Below, piece after piece: positions 1 to 6,358 of a stretch of 7,392 nt of DNA. Every line of letters starts with the position of its first letter. The first letter of the stretch is position 1. Origin of the DNA: Lachnoclostridium sp. UBA933 (GTDB taxonomy: Bacteria; Bacillota; Clostridia; Lachnospirales; Lachnospiraceae); contig DBDL01000129.1 in NCBI GenBank assembly GCA_002293545.1, positions 1-7,392 of the forward strand, written 5' to 3'. A program made the translations under genes and the position numbers. The notes beneath the pieces were generated by a model. It saw nothing but the letters and a program-made list of their open reading frames with translations, did not search any database and had not been told where the DNA came from.

Positions 1-1775
1 TTCTGCGAAAGCATTTTTTTCATATCATTCAGGCATCCCTGCCGGAAAGGGAGGCGGGAATCATTGCGGCAATGCTTTTGGGAGAGAAATCCATGCTGTC
101 GGAGGAAACCAAAAACCTTTATCAGCAAAACGGGATATCCCATCTGCTGGCAATATCGGGGCTGCATATTTCAATTATAGGGAATCTGCTGTTTTCATTT
201 CTGCGAAAACGATTATTCTCTTTGAAAGTGTCCGCATTGCTTGTTATGTTCATACTGTTTTCGTATGGGATTCTGACCGGTTTCAGTATTTCGGCAATGC
301 GTGCAATCGGAATGAGTATTTGTATGCTGTGCGGTAAAATGATGGGACGTGCCTATGATATGGCATCCGGTCTTTCTCTTGTAGGAATCATAACCTTGAT
401 GTTAAATCCGATGTCAATTTTTAACGCAGGATTTTTATTATCCTATAGTACGATCATTGGGTTATTGACTGTTCTTCCCGTTTTGAAAAAGCTGACAGCG
501 GGATGGAAACGAAAAATGCCGGAAAAAAAAGGAATCAATGCTATCATGGAGAGCCTGCTGGGGAGCATCAGCATTTTTATAACGACTGCTCCAATTTTAC
601 TGTATTTTTACTACGAAATATCATTATACGGGATTTTGGTAAATCTTTTGGTGCTGCCCTTTGTGACAATATTGGTAGGGGCAGGGTTTACAGCGGGAGG
701 TGCGGGCTTATTATCGGCGCCCATAGGAACATTCCTTTTTGGAACCGTTCACGTAATCTTAATCTACTATGACAGGGTCGCAAATATTTTTGCCGCGCTT
801 CCCTATGCTTATATCCGGACGGGGCAGGTGGAGTTATGGAAGATTATCGTTTATTACGGGATATTGATACTTGTTTGCATTCTCTCTTTGTATCGGGAGA
901 ATACATATGCGCCGCTGCTGTTTTTATTGCTTTTTCTTATCTTTCTTCCCAAAAAGAATCCCGATTTTATTTTTACAATGCTGGATGTCGGACAGGGTGA
1001 CGGGATGTATCTCCATGCGGAGGGGACGAATATATTGGTTGACGGGGGGAGTTCCTCCGTATCGGAGGCGGGAAAATACCGCTTGGTTCCCTTTCTGAAA
1101 TGGCGGGGTGTGGGGCGGATTGATTCGATATTTATCAGTCACAGTGATGTAGACCATATAAACGGAATCAAGGAAATCATTGAAAAGAAAAATGATTTTG
1201 GGCTGGAAATCGGCTGTGTGATTCTTCCGCAGATCAATAAAACGGACATGGTTTATCAGGAAATGGAACATCTTTGCAGGAAAGCAGGCATCAGGGTAAG
1301 AAAAATGAAGCAGGGGGATGAAATAAGGATTCGGGGAATCAAGCTGTCCTGTATACATCCGGCAGCAGATTATCAATGGGAGAGTGAGAATCATTATTCT
1401 CTCGTTTTAAAAGTATCGTATCTTAACCTTTCGCTTTTACTGACCGGGGATTTGGAGGAGAAAGAAGAACAGATGCTTTTGGAACGTTTCGATGATATTG
1501 ATATATTAAAGGTGGGGCATCACGGTTCAAAATCATCTTCCTCCTATGAATTTCTTGAAAAATGCAAGCCGGAAACGGCGTTGATTTCCGTCGGGGAAGA
1601 TAATCGGTATGGTCATCCGAATGAAAAGACATTAGCCGCCTTAGAGGAAACAGGCGCGGATATTTATTCCACAGCCGATTACGGGGCGGTTACGATACGC
1701 AGGGATGAAACATCCTTTTCGCTTACATCATATAAGGAACCAGAGGGCAGCAGTCAAACCGGAAAAATTCATTGA
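1..1775 (+). CDS. comEC: ComEC/Rec2-family DNA internalization protein, 5'-truncated by window edge
   Basis: ComEC forms the inner-membrane channel that brings single-stranded DNA into the cell during natural transformation. The reading frame is open from base 3 with no stop, and the residues before the first Met (72) already look like the family (LPEREAGIIAAMLLGEKS), so the true start lies upstream. The visible part is about 590 residues; Bacillus ComEC is about 780, so roughly the N-terminal quarter is missing. The Competence domain runs to about base 950, with the conserved HLLAISGLH at 141-167 and many hydrophobic membrane segments. A C-terminal metallo-beta-lactamase-like domain follows: LDVGQGD (981-1001), SHSDVDH (1137-1157, the HxDxDH metal motif usual in ComEC), LLTGDLE, and GHHGSKSSSS near 1515-1544. 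All expected metal-site motifs look intact. holA follows, as in many Firmicutes. Presence of comEC does not by itself show that the organism is transformable. Confidence 0.95.
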   Translation, partial: LRKHFFHIIQASLPEREAGIIAAMLLGEKSMLSEETKNLYQQNGISHLLAISGLHISIIGNLLFSFLRKRLFSLKVSALLVMFILFSYGILTGFSISAMRAIGMSICMLCGKMMGRAYDMASGLSLVGIITLMLNPMSIFNAGFLLSYSTIIGLLTVLPVLKKLTAGWKRKMPEKKGINAIMESLLGSISIFITTAPILLYFYYEISLYGILVNLLVLPFVTILVGAGFTAGGAGLLSAPIGTFLFGTVHVILIYYDRVANIFAALPYAYIRTGQVELWKIIVYYGILILVCILSLYRENTYAPLLFLLLFLIFLPKKNPDFIFTMLDVGQGDGMYLHAEGTNILVDGGSSSVSEAGKYRLVPFLKWRGVGRIDSIFISHSDVDHINGIKEIIEKKNDFGLEIGCVILPQINKTDMVYQEMEHLCRKAGIRVRKMKQGDEIRIRGIKLSCIHPAADYQWESENHYSLVLKVSYLNLSLLLTGDLEEKEEQMLLERFDDIDILKVGHHGSKSSSSYEFLEKCKPETALISVGEDNRYGHPNEKTLAALEETGADIYSTADYGAVTIRRDETSFSLTSYKEPEGSSQTGKIH

Positions 1776-1799
1776 CATATCTGCCGGTTATGTCATAAT
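1772..1799 (+). promoter_or_regulatory. Predicted sigma-A promoter of holA, extended -10 type
   Basis: A perfect -35 box TTGACA (1772-1777) is separated by 16 bp from CATAAT (1794-1799), a 5/6 match to the -10 consensus. TG at 1791-1792 gives the TGN extended -10 motif. The -35 box overlaps the comEC stop codon (1773-1775). Transcription would start near 1806, leaving a leader of about 17 nt that just includes the holA ribosome site. This would let holA be expressed independently of comEC. Confidence 0.65.
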
Positions 1800-1812
1800 G
1801 ATTATAAAGGAT

Positions 1813-1816
1813 GGAG
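1813..1816 (+). promoter_or_regulatory. Ribosome binding site that sets the holA start
   Basis: GGAG lies 6 bp upstream of the ATG at 1823. The in-frame ATG at 1811 overlaps this site, has AAGG directly abutting it with no spacer, and would lie only about 5 nt from the predicted transcript start. The start at 1823 is therefore preferred. Confidence 0.7.
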
Positions 1817-1822
1817 ATAACA

Positions 1823-2794
1823 ATGCAGACAATTACCGATCAAATCAAGACCGGAAATTTATCCCGGTTTCATTTATTATTCGGGGAAGAAAGCTATATG
1901 GTAAGGTATTACAAAAATCAAATCATCAAAACGATGGGATTAGCGGAAGATGAAATGAACTTATCCCGGTTTGAGGGTGATGAGCTTGAGATATCTGCTT
2001 TGCTTGACATTGCCCAGACGCTGCCCTTTTTTGCGGAGCGGCGCCTGATATTGGTTTCTGACAGCGGGTTATTTAAAAAGGCGAATGATTTGGCTGATTT
2101 TCTGGACGGGGTTCCGGAAACGACCTATTTTCTTTTTGTAGAAAAGGCTGTCGATAAAAGAAACCGGTTGTATAAATATATCAGTAAAAACGGCTGCGTA
2201 ACAGAGTCGAATCCGAAATCGGAGGGCGAGCTGGTCAATTGGGTCGCGGTTTATCTGAAATCCGCCGGAAAAGCAGTGTCAAGAAATACGGTAATGAATA
2301 TTCTGCACAGGACAGGAACAAGCATGGAGCTGCTTTCCGGAGAACTGGAAAAGCTGATAAGTTATGCGTGGGACAGGGATGCCGTCACAGATTCGGATGC
2401 AGAGGCTGTATGTACGGTACAGATAACGAACAAAATCTTTGATATGATTGATGCGGTGGCAGAAGCAAATCCCAAAAAAGCATTCCGCCTGTACCATGAT
2501 TTGTTGGAATCGAAAGATCCTCCCGCACGGATACTGTACCTATTTATCCGGCATATGAATCAGCTTCTCCAAGTGAAGGAAGAACAGGGAAGAAGCTCCA
2601 GGGATGAAACCGCAAGGAAAATCGGCGTACCCCCCTTTGCCATAAGAAAACTGGCGGCACAAGCCAATCGTTTTCCGGATCAAAAACTGCTCGGTATGCT
2701 GAAGGAATTGATTGATTTGGAGGAGGCGGTAAAAAGCGGAAGAATGGTTGATCAAATCTCTGTTGAGATTTTCATTTCTGAAAGTAACCTGTAA
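1823..2794 (+). CDS. holA: DNA polymerase III subunit delta (clamp loader)
   Basis: HolA is the delta subunit of the clamp loader. It binds and opens the beta sliding clamp and works with DnaX and HolB at the replication fork. The protein has 323 residues from the preferred ATG, close to the usual 330-340. The N-terminus (QTITDQIKTG, then FHLLFGEESYMVRYY) is the typical delta opening. The middle has LVSDSGLFKK and DFLDGVPETTYFLFVEKAVDKRNRLYKY, and the C-terminal collar region has ILYLFIRHMNQLLQVKE followed by ARKIGVPPFAIRKLAAQA, a very characteristic HolA stretch. An in-frame ATG at 1811 would add four residues, but spacing to the ribosome site favours 1823. The gene follows comEC after 47 bp and probably has its own promoter. 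In many Firmicutes rpsT comes next; here it is the dipicolinate genes. Confidence 0.93.
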   Translation: MQTITDQIKTGNLSRFHLLFGEESYMVRYYKNQIIKTMGLAEDEMNLSRFEGDELEISALLDIAQTLPFFAERRLILVSDSGLFKKANDLADFLDGVPETTYFLFVEKAVDKRNRLYKYISKNGCVTESNPKSEGELVNWVAVYLKSAGKAVSRNTVMNILHRTGTSMELLSGELEKLISYAWDRDAVTDSDAEAVCTVQITNKIFDMIDAVAEANPKKAFRLYHDLLESKDPPARILYLFIRHMNQLLQVKEEQGRSSRDETARKIGVPPFAIRKLAAQANRFPDQKLLGMLKELIDLEEAVKSGRMVDQISVEIFISESNL

Positions 2795-2821
2795 CTTATA
2801 CAAGGCATTTCCCATATATTA
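2793..2821 (+). promoter_or_regulatory. Candidate sigma-K-like (mother-cell sporulation) promoter for dpaA
   Basis: CATATATTA at 2813-2821 matches the sigma-K -10 pattern CATANNNTA exactly. AACT at 2793-2796, 16 bp upstream, supplies the AC core of the weak sigma-K -35 element and overlaps the holA stop codon. Dipicolinate synthase genes are known to be sigma-K-dependent in Bacillus, which makes this placement expected. The -35 consensus is very short, so the call rests mainly on the -10 match and on context. No comparably good sigma-A promoter was found in this gap. Confidence 0.5.
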
Positions 2822-2878
2822 AATCAAAATGTTGATAAGCAGATTTATATTATAAGGCATGTTTCCCTTTTATCAGGC

Positions 2879-2884
2879 AAGGAG
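2879..2884 (+). promoter_or_regulatory. Ribosome binding site that sets the dpaA start
   Basis: AAGGAG lies 7 bp before the ATG at 2892. An earlier in-frame ATG at 2859 has no properly spaced ribosome site, and its 11 extra residues do not resemble the DpaA N-terminus. Confidence 0.8.
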
Positions 2885-2891
2885 AAACAGA

Positions 2892-3767
2892 ATGAAATTT
2901 ACGTATGATTTTGGCGTTGTCGGGGGAGATTCCAGACAGGTTTATCTAGCAAATCTTCTGATCGAGGAAGGGTTTCATACGGTTTCTTATGCATTGGATA
3001 CCGAGTTTCTTAGTGAAAAATGTAAGATTGCGGATTCATTAAGATACTTGGTCGAAATGTCGGAAACTATCATAGCACCGATCCCATTTACAAAGGACAG
3101 TGAAACAATATCTTCAAAAGTGGAAAAAGACGATTTAGGTCTTGACAAACTGAACAAATTCTTGAAAAAAGAACAAAATCTTTATGCCGGGCGGATTCCA
3201 TGCGGTTTGGGGAACAGTTGCCGGGAAAAAGGGGTGTTTTGTTATGATTTCTTGAAAAATGACGAATTTACAATGTATAATGCCATTGCCACCGCAGAGG
3301 GATCTATTTTAGAAGCGATGAGGAATCACCCGGTAAATCTGCACCAAAGCTCCGTATACGTTTTGGGCTACGGCGTGTGTGCAAAAGTGCTGGCGGAGAA
3401 GCTAAAAGGATTATCTGCCAATGTTACCGTCTGCGCGCGTTCTGCGGCAGCCAGAATGGAGGCGAAAGCATTTGGGTACCAGACAACGGATTTTACAATG
3501 CTAGCCGAAGCAATCGGCAAAGCGGATTTTGTATTCAACACCGTTCCCGCGAAGGTACTCACAAGAGAAATTTTAAGAAGTTTAAGGAAAAGCGCTATTA
3601 TCATTGATATTGCTTCTATGCCCGGAGGAACGGACAAAGAGGCGGTCAAAGAATTTGGCTTGCATGAAGAACATTGCCTGTCACTTCCCGGTATTTATGC
3701 GCCGAAATCCTCTGCGGTATTTTTAAAAGATATTGTCGTATGCAAAAAAAACAGAAAGGAGCAATAG
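2892..3767 (+). CDS. dpaA: Dipicolinate synthase subunit A
   Basis: DpaA (SpoVFA in Bacillus) and DpaB form the enzyme that converts a lysine-pathway dihydrodipicolinate intermediate to dipicolinic acid. This occurs in the mother cell during sporulation, and the product is then loaded into the spore core with calcium, giving heat resistance. The protein has 291 residues; SpoVFA has about 297. The N-terminal domain carries the family opening DFGVVGGDSRQVYLANLL. A Rossmann NAD(P)-binding domain follows, with VYVLGYGVCAKVLAEKL at about residues 155-171, then ANVTVCARS, DFVFNTVPAKVL and the hallmark IIDIASMPGGTD. The dinucleotide loop reads GYGVCA, so the third glycine is alanine, a pattern often seen with NADP; cofactor choice is inference. 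dpaB follows after 2 bp, so the two are surely co-transcribed. Confidence 0.93.
   Translation: MKFTYDFGVVGGDSRQVYLANLLIEEGFHTVSYALDTEFLSEKCKIADSLRYLVEMSETIIAPIPFTKDSETISSKVEKDDLGLDKLNKFLKKEQNLYAGRIPCGLGNSCREKGVFCYDFLKNDEFTMYNAIATAEGSILEAMRNHPVNLHQSSVYVLGYGVCAKVLAEKLKGLSANVTVCARSAAARMEAKAFGYQTTDFTMLAEAIGKADFVFNTVPAKVLTREILRSLRKSAIIIDIASMPGGTDKEAVKEFGLHEEHCLSLPGIYAPKSSAVFLKDIVVCKKNRKEQ
3755..3761 (+). promoter_or_regulatory. Ribosome binding site of dpaB, inside the dpaA 3' end
   Basis: AAAGGAG lies 8 bp before the ATG at 3770 and within the last codons of dpaA. The dpaB frame is open further upstream, with an ATG at 3674, but this strong site and the 201-residue family length fix the start at 3770. 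Confidence 0.8.
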
Positions 3768-3769
3768 GT

Positions 3770-4375
3770 ATGTCATTAAGCGGAAAGAAAATAGGAATTG
3801 CGTTCACAGGGTCTTTTTGTACGTTCCACAAAATATTTACACAGTTAGAGCAGCTAGTTAATGAAGGCGCGGAAGTCAATACTATTTTTTCGGATTCTTC
3901 ACAGAAAATAGACAGTCGGTTCGGAAAAGCAGAGGAATTCATAAAAAAGGCGGAGGAAATTACGGGGAACCCGGCAATTCTAAAGATAGAAACGGCAGAA
4001 CCGATCGGTCCGAGAAAGCTTTTTGATATTCTGGCAATCATCCCGTGTACTGGAAACACGCTTGCCAAGCTTGCTACGGGAATTACCGACACACCGGTTT
4101 TGATGGCGGCAAAGGCACATCTCAGAAATGAAAGACCGCTGCTGATTGCTCTTTCTACCAATGATGCGCTGGGAATGAATATGAAAAATATCGGTTATCT
4201 GATGAATGCGAAAAACATTTATTTTGTTCCGTTCGGGCAGGATAATCCGCAGGCGAAACCCAATTCCATGATCGCACATACCGAAAAGCTGGTTCCCTCC
4301 ATTGCGGGGGCATTGGAAGGAAAACAGCTGCAGCCGATTATCAGCAGCCCGTTTGAAGATCAGAAACCGAAATAA
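3770..4375 (+). CDS. dpaB: Dipicolinate synthase subunit B (flavoprotein fold)
   Basis: DpaB (SpoVFB) is the second subunit of dipicolinate synthase and pairs with DpaA in the mother cell. The protein has 201 residues, essentially the same as SpoVFB at about 200. It has a flavoprotein-type alpha/beta fold: KKIGIAFTGSFCTFHKIFTQLEQL at the N-terminus (first strand and loop), DILAIIPCTGNTLAKLATGITDTPVLMAAKAHLR in the middle, then RPLLIALSTNDALGMNMKNIGYLM and IYFVPFGQDNPQAKPNSMIA, all typical of this subunit. It starts 2 bp after the dpaA stop, so translation is probably coupled. The asparagine-synthetase-like gene follows after 27 bp. In Bacillus the pair is followed by asd-dapG-dapA of the lysine pathway, which is not the case here. 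Confidence 0.94.
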   Translation: MSLSGKKIGIAFTGSFCTFHKIFTQLEQLVNEGAEVNTIFSDSSQKIDSRFGKAEEFIKKAEEITGNPAILKIETAEPIGPRKLFDILAIIPCTGNTLAKLATGITDTPVLMAAKAHLRNERPLLIALSTNDALGMNMKNIGYLMNAKNIYFVPFGQDNPQAKPNSMIAHTEKLVPSIAGALEGKQLQPIISSPFEDQKPK

Positions 4376-4402
4376 AAGCAGCGTATAGATGGGGGAGAGT
4401 AA

Positions 4403-6250
4403 ATGAGCGGAATTGCGGGATTTTTTAATCCAAATAAAATTTACACGGCAGAAAGAATAAAATGGCAGGACATTTTGCGGAAAATGAACCGGGTTCAAAG
4501 GCACCGGGGACCTGATGAGGATGGAATTTTTCTTGAAAAAAACTGCGGACTTTCGCATGTAAGGCTTTCGGTTATTGATTTATCCACGGGCAGTCAGCCA
4601 ATCGTCCGGAGAGAAAACAGAAGACATTGTGCAATTGTTCTCGACGGTGAGATTTATAATATGCGGGAGTGCCGGAGGGAGTTGGAAAGCAAAGGCGTTT
4701 CTTTTGAAACAAAGAGCGACACAGAAATTGTTCTGGCAGGATACATGAAAGAGGGGAAGGATTTTGTCAAAAAGCTTAACGGGGTGTTTGCATTTGTTAT
4801 ATGGGATTCATGGCAAAATAAAATACTGATGTTCCGGGACAGGGTAGGAGTGAAACCTCTTTTTTATAAAAAATATGAGGGAACGGTTATTTTTTCATCG
4901 GAAATCAAAGGACTTTTTGAATATCCGGGATGTACGCCTGAAATAGATGACACCGGGCTTCGCGAAGTGTTTGCGCTGGGTCCCGCAAAATCTTACGGTA
5001 AGGGTGTATTTAAAGAAGTAGGGGAAGTATTGCCCGGACATTTTATCGAAATCAATAAAAATGGTATGCGGGAATACAGTTATTGGAAACTGATCAGCAA
5101 ACCGCATGAAGATTCTTATGAAGCTACGGTCGAACAAACCTCGCATTTGCTTCTTGATGCCGTGAAAAAGCAGATGATTTCCAATGTCCCGATTAGTACC
5201 TTCTTATCGGGCGGTGTTGACAGCAGTCTGGTAACGGCAATTTGCGCCGGGGAATGGGAAAAACAGGGAAAGGTACTGGACAGCTTTTCATTTGATTTTA
5301 AGGACAACGATATCCATTTCAAATCCAATTCGTTCCAGCCCTCCTTGGATCGTCCGTGGGTGGATAAAATGGCGGCGTTTTCAAAAACAAACCACCGGTA
5401 TTTGGAGTGTGATAACCGCGATCTGATGGATTATCTGTACCGGGCGGTAGATGCCAGAGATTTACCGTGTATGGCAGACGTGGAATCTTCTTTACTATAT
5501 TTTTGCAAAGAAACGGTCAGGTATCATAAGGTGGCACTGAGCGGGGAAGGTGCAGATGAAATTTTCGGAGGATATCCGTGGTTTCATAACCGGGAGTGTT
5601 TTGAAACACATGCGTTCCCGTGGGCAAGAGATATGGAACCGAGAAAAGCCCTTTTATCGGAGGATTGGATTCGGCATCTGAATATCGAAGAATATGCAAA
5701 GACCGCTTATGAAAAAACGATTGCGGAAACGCCAAGACTGGACGGAGAAGGGGAAGAAGAAGCCAGACGGCGTGAAATCGCTTATCTGAATGTCCGGTGG
5801 TTTATGGCAACACTGCTTGACCGGATGGACCGGACCAGTATGGCATCGGGGCTTGCGGCAAGAGTTCCGTTTGCAGACCACCGGATTATAGAGTATATAT
5901 GGAACGTGCCTTGGCAGATGAAATGCCCGGACGGCGTAGTAAAAGGACTTCTTCGCGCCGCCGGTGAAAATATCGTACCGCATGAAGTGTTATACCGTAA
6001 AAAAAGTCCGTACCCGAAAACCTATCATCCGGCATATGAAAAGGAGCTGGGTGACAGACTGCGGGAGGTACTGTCGAATCCGAACGCACCAATACGAAGC
6101 CTGATTGATAAAAAGAAAGCGGAAGTGTTTTTGAAAAGTCCTTCCGACTATGGGAAACCGTGGTACGGTCAGTTAATGGCAGGTCCTCAGTTGATTGCCT
6201 ATATGCTGCAGATAAATTATTGGATGGAGCGGTATCAGCTTAGTATTTGA
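4403..6250 (+). CDS. asnB: Asparagine-synthetase-family protein with altered glutaminase site
   Basis: Family members make asparagine from aspartate and ATP. Ammonia comes from an N-terminal glutaminase domain whose nucleophile is Cys2. The protein has 615 residues. The Ntn domain occupies about residues 2-190: RHRGPDEDG (33-41), Arg54 in HVRLSVIDL, GEIYN (82-86), Asp106 in SDTE, RDRVGVKPLFY. The synthetase domain has the PPi loop SGGVDSS (269-275), SGEGADEIFGGY (380-391), DRMDRTSMASGLAARVPFADHR and RKKSPYPKTYHP. Residue 2 is Ser (AGC) instead of Cys, and residue 81 is Asp (GAC) where the oxyanion-hole Asn is expected. Glutamine use is therefore doubtful; ammonia-dependent synthesis or amidation of another carboxylate are alternatives. 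GGAG (4394-4397) supports the start. The 27-bp gap after dpaB, with no visible promoter or terminator, suggests co-transcription with dpaAB. The family is certain; the exact reaction is not. Confidence 0.85.
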   Translation: MSGIAGFFNPNKIYTAERIKWQDILRKMNRVQRHRGPDEDGIFLEKNCGLSHVRLSVIDLSTGSQPIVRRENRRHCAIVLDGEIYNMRECRRELESKGVSFETKSDTEIVLAGYMKEGKDFVKKLNGVFAFVIWDSWQNKILMFRDRVGVKPLFYKKYEGTVIFSSEIKGLFEYPGCTPEIDDTGLREVFALGPAKSYGKGVFKEVGEVLPGHFIEINKNGMREYSYWKLISKPHEDSYEATVEQTSHLLLDAVKKQMISNVPISTFLSGGVDSSLVTAICAGEWEKQGKVLDSFSFDFKDNDIHFKSNSFQPSLDRPWVDKMAAFSKTNHRYLECDNRDLMDYLYRAVDARDLPCMADVESSLLYFCKETVRYHKVALSGEGADEIFGGYPWFHNRECFETHAFPWARDMEPRKALLSEDWIRHLNIEEYAKTAYEKTIAETPRLDGEGEEEARRREIAYLNVRWFMATLLDRMDRTSMASGLAARVPFADHRIIEYIWNVPWQMKCPDGVVKGLLRAAGENIVPHEVLYRKKSPYPKTYHPAYEKELGDRLREVLSNPNAPIRSLIDKKKAEVFLKSPSDYGKPWYGQLMAGPQLIAYMLQINYWMERYQLSI

Positions 6251-6251
6251 G

Positions 6252-6280
6252 TTGACGCAGCCGCAAAATTGTAATACAAT
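6252..6280 (+). promoter_or_regulatory. Predicted sigma-A promoter of the ABC transporter genes
   Basis: TTGACG (6252-6257) and TACAAT (6275-6280) are each 5/6 matches to consensus and are separated by the optimal 17 bp. The -35 box begins one base after the upstream gene's stop codon. The predicted transcription start is near 6287, giving a leader of about 70 nt that carries the tandem repeats. Confidence 0.7.
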
Positions 6281-6334
6281 AAAAGTCATCAGGCATGTAA
6301 CACTGATAAAAATCATCAGGCATGTAATACTGAT
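6281..6334 (+). repeat. Two tandem 27-bp direct repeats at the ABC promoter, candidate operators
   Basis: The units at 6281-6307 and 6308-6334 are directly adjacent and match at 25 of 27 positions. The shared core is TCATCAGGCATGTAA followed by ACTGAT. Each unit contains the inverted pair ATCAG-N10-CTGAT, a 20-bp site of the size bound by a dimeric regulator; as RNA, each could form a 5-bp stem. The array starts right after the -10 box and spans the predicted transcription start. Repression by an unlinked regulator is the simplest reading. No regulator gene is in the window. Confidence 0.75.
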
Positions 6335-6343
6335 CATTTCAGA

Positions 6344-6350
6344 AAGGTGA
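6344..6350 (+). promoter_or_regulatory. Ribosome binding site that sets the ABC ATPase start
   Basis: AAGGTGA precedes the ATG at 6359 by 8 bp. The in-frame GTG at 6347 lies inside this site and has no ribosome site of its own at a normal distance, so 6359 is preferred. Confidence 0.65.
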
Positions 6351-6358
6351 GTCGGGAC

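Noticed and set aside
924..1394. 156-codon open frame on the minus strand inside comEC
   Set aside because: It lies wholly antisense to the well-conserved comEC metallo-hydrolase domain, its translation resembles no family I know, and no ribosome site or separate promoter was seen. It is a shadow frame.
2859..2891. Upstream in-frame ATG (2859) as the dpaA start
   Set aside because: It has no correctly spaced ribosome site and adds 11 residues not seen in the family. AAGGAG at 2879-2884 supports 2892.
3646..4558. Two long minus-strand open frames (3646-4161 and 3980-4558) opposite dpaA, dpaB and the start of the asnB-like gene
   Set aside because: The plus-strand genes are unmistakable family members with tight operon spacing and ribosome sites. 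The antisense translations have no recognisable domains.
6241..6262. A transcription terminator between the asnB-like gene and the ABC promoter
   Set aside because: No GC-rich hairpin followed by a T run was found. The -35 box starts one base after the stop codon, so read-through into the ABC genes cannot be excluded.
6281..6334. The paired repeats as a minimal CRISPR array
   Set aside because: There are only two units, directly adjacent with no spacers, and no cas genes. Their position on a promoter fits operator sites.
6347..6358. GTG at 6347 as the start of the ABC ATPase
   Set aside because: It falls within the ribosome-binding sequence for ATG 6359. ATPases of this group usually begin within a few residues of the I-x-I-x-D-V-x-K-x-Y motif, which fits 6359.
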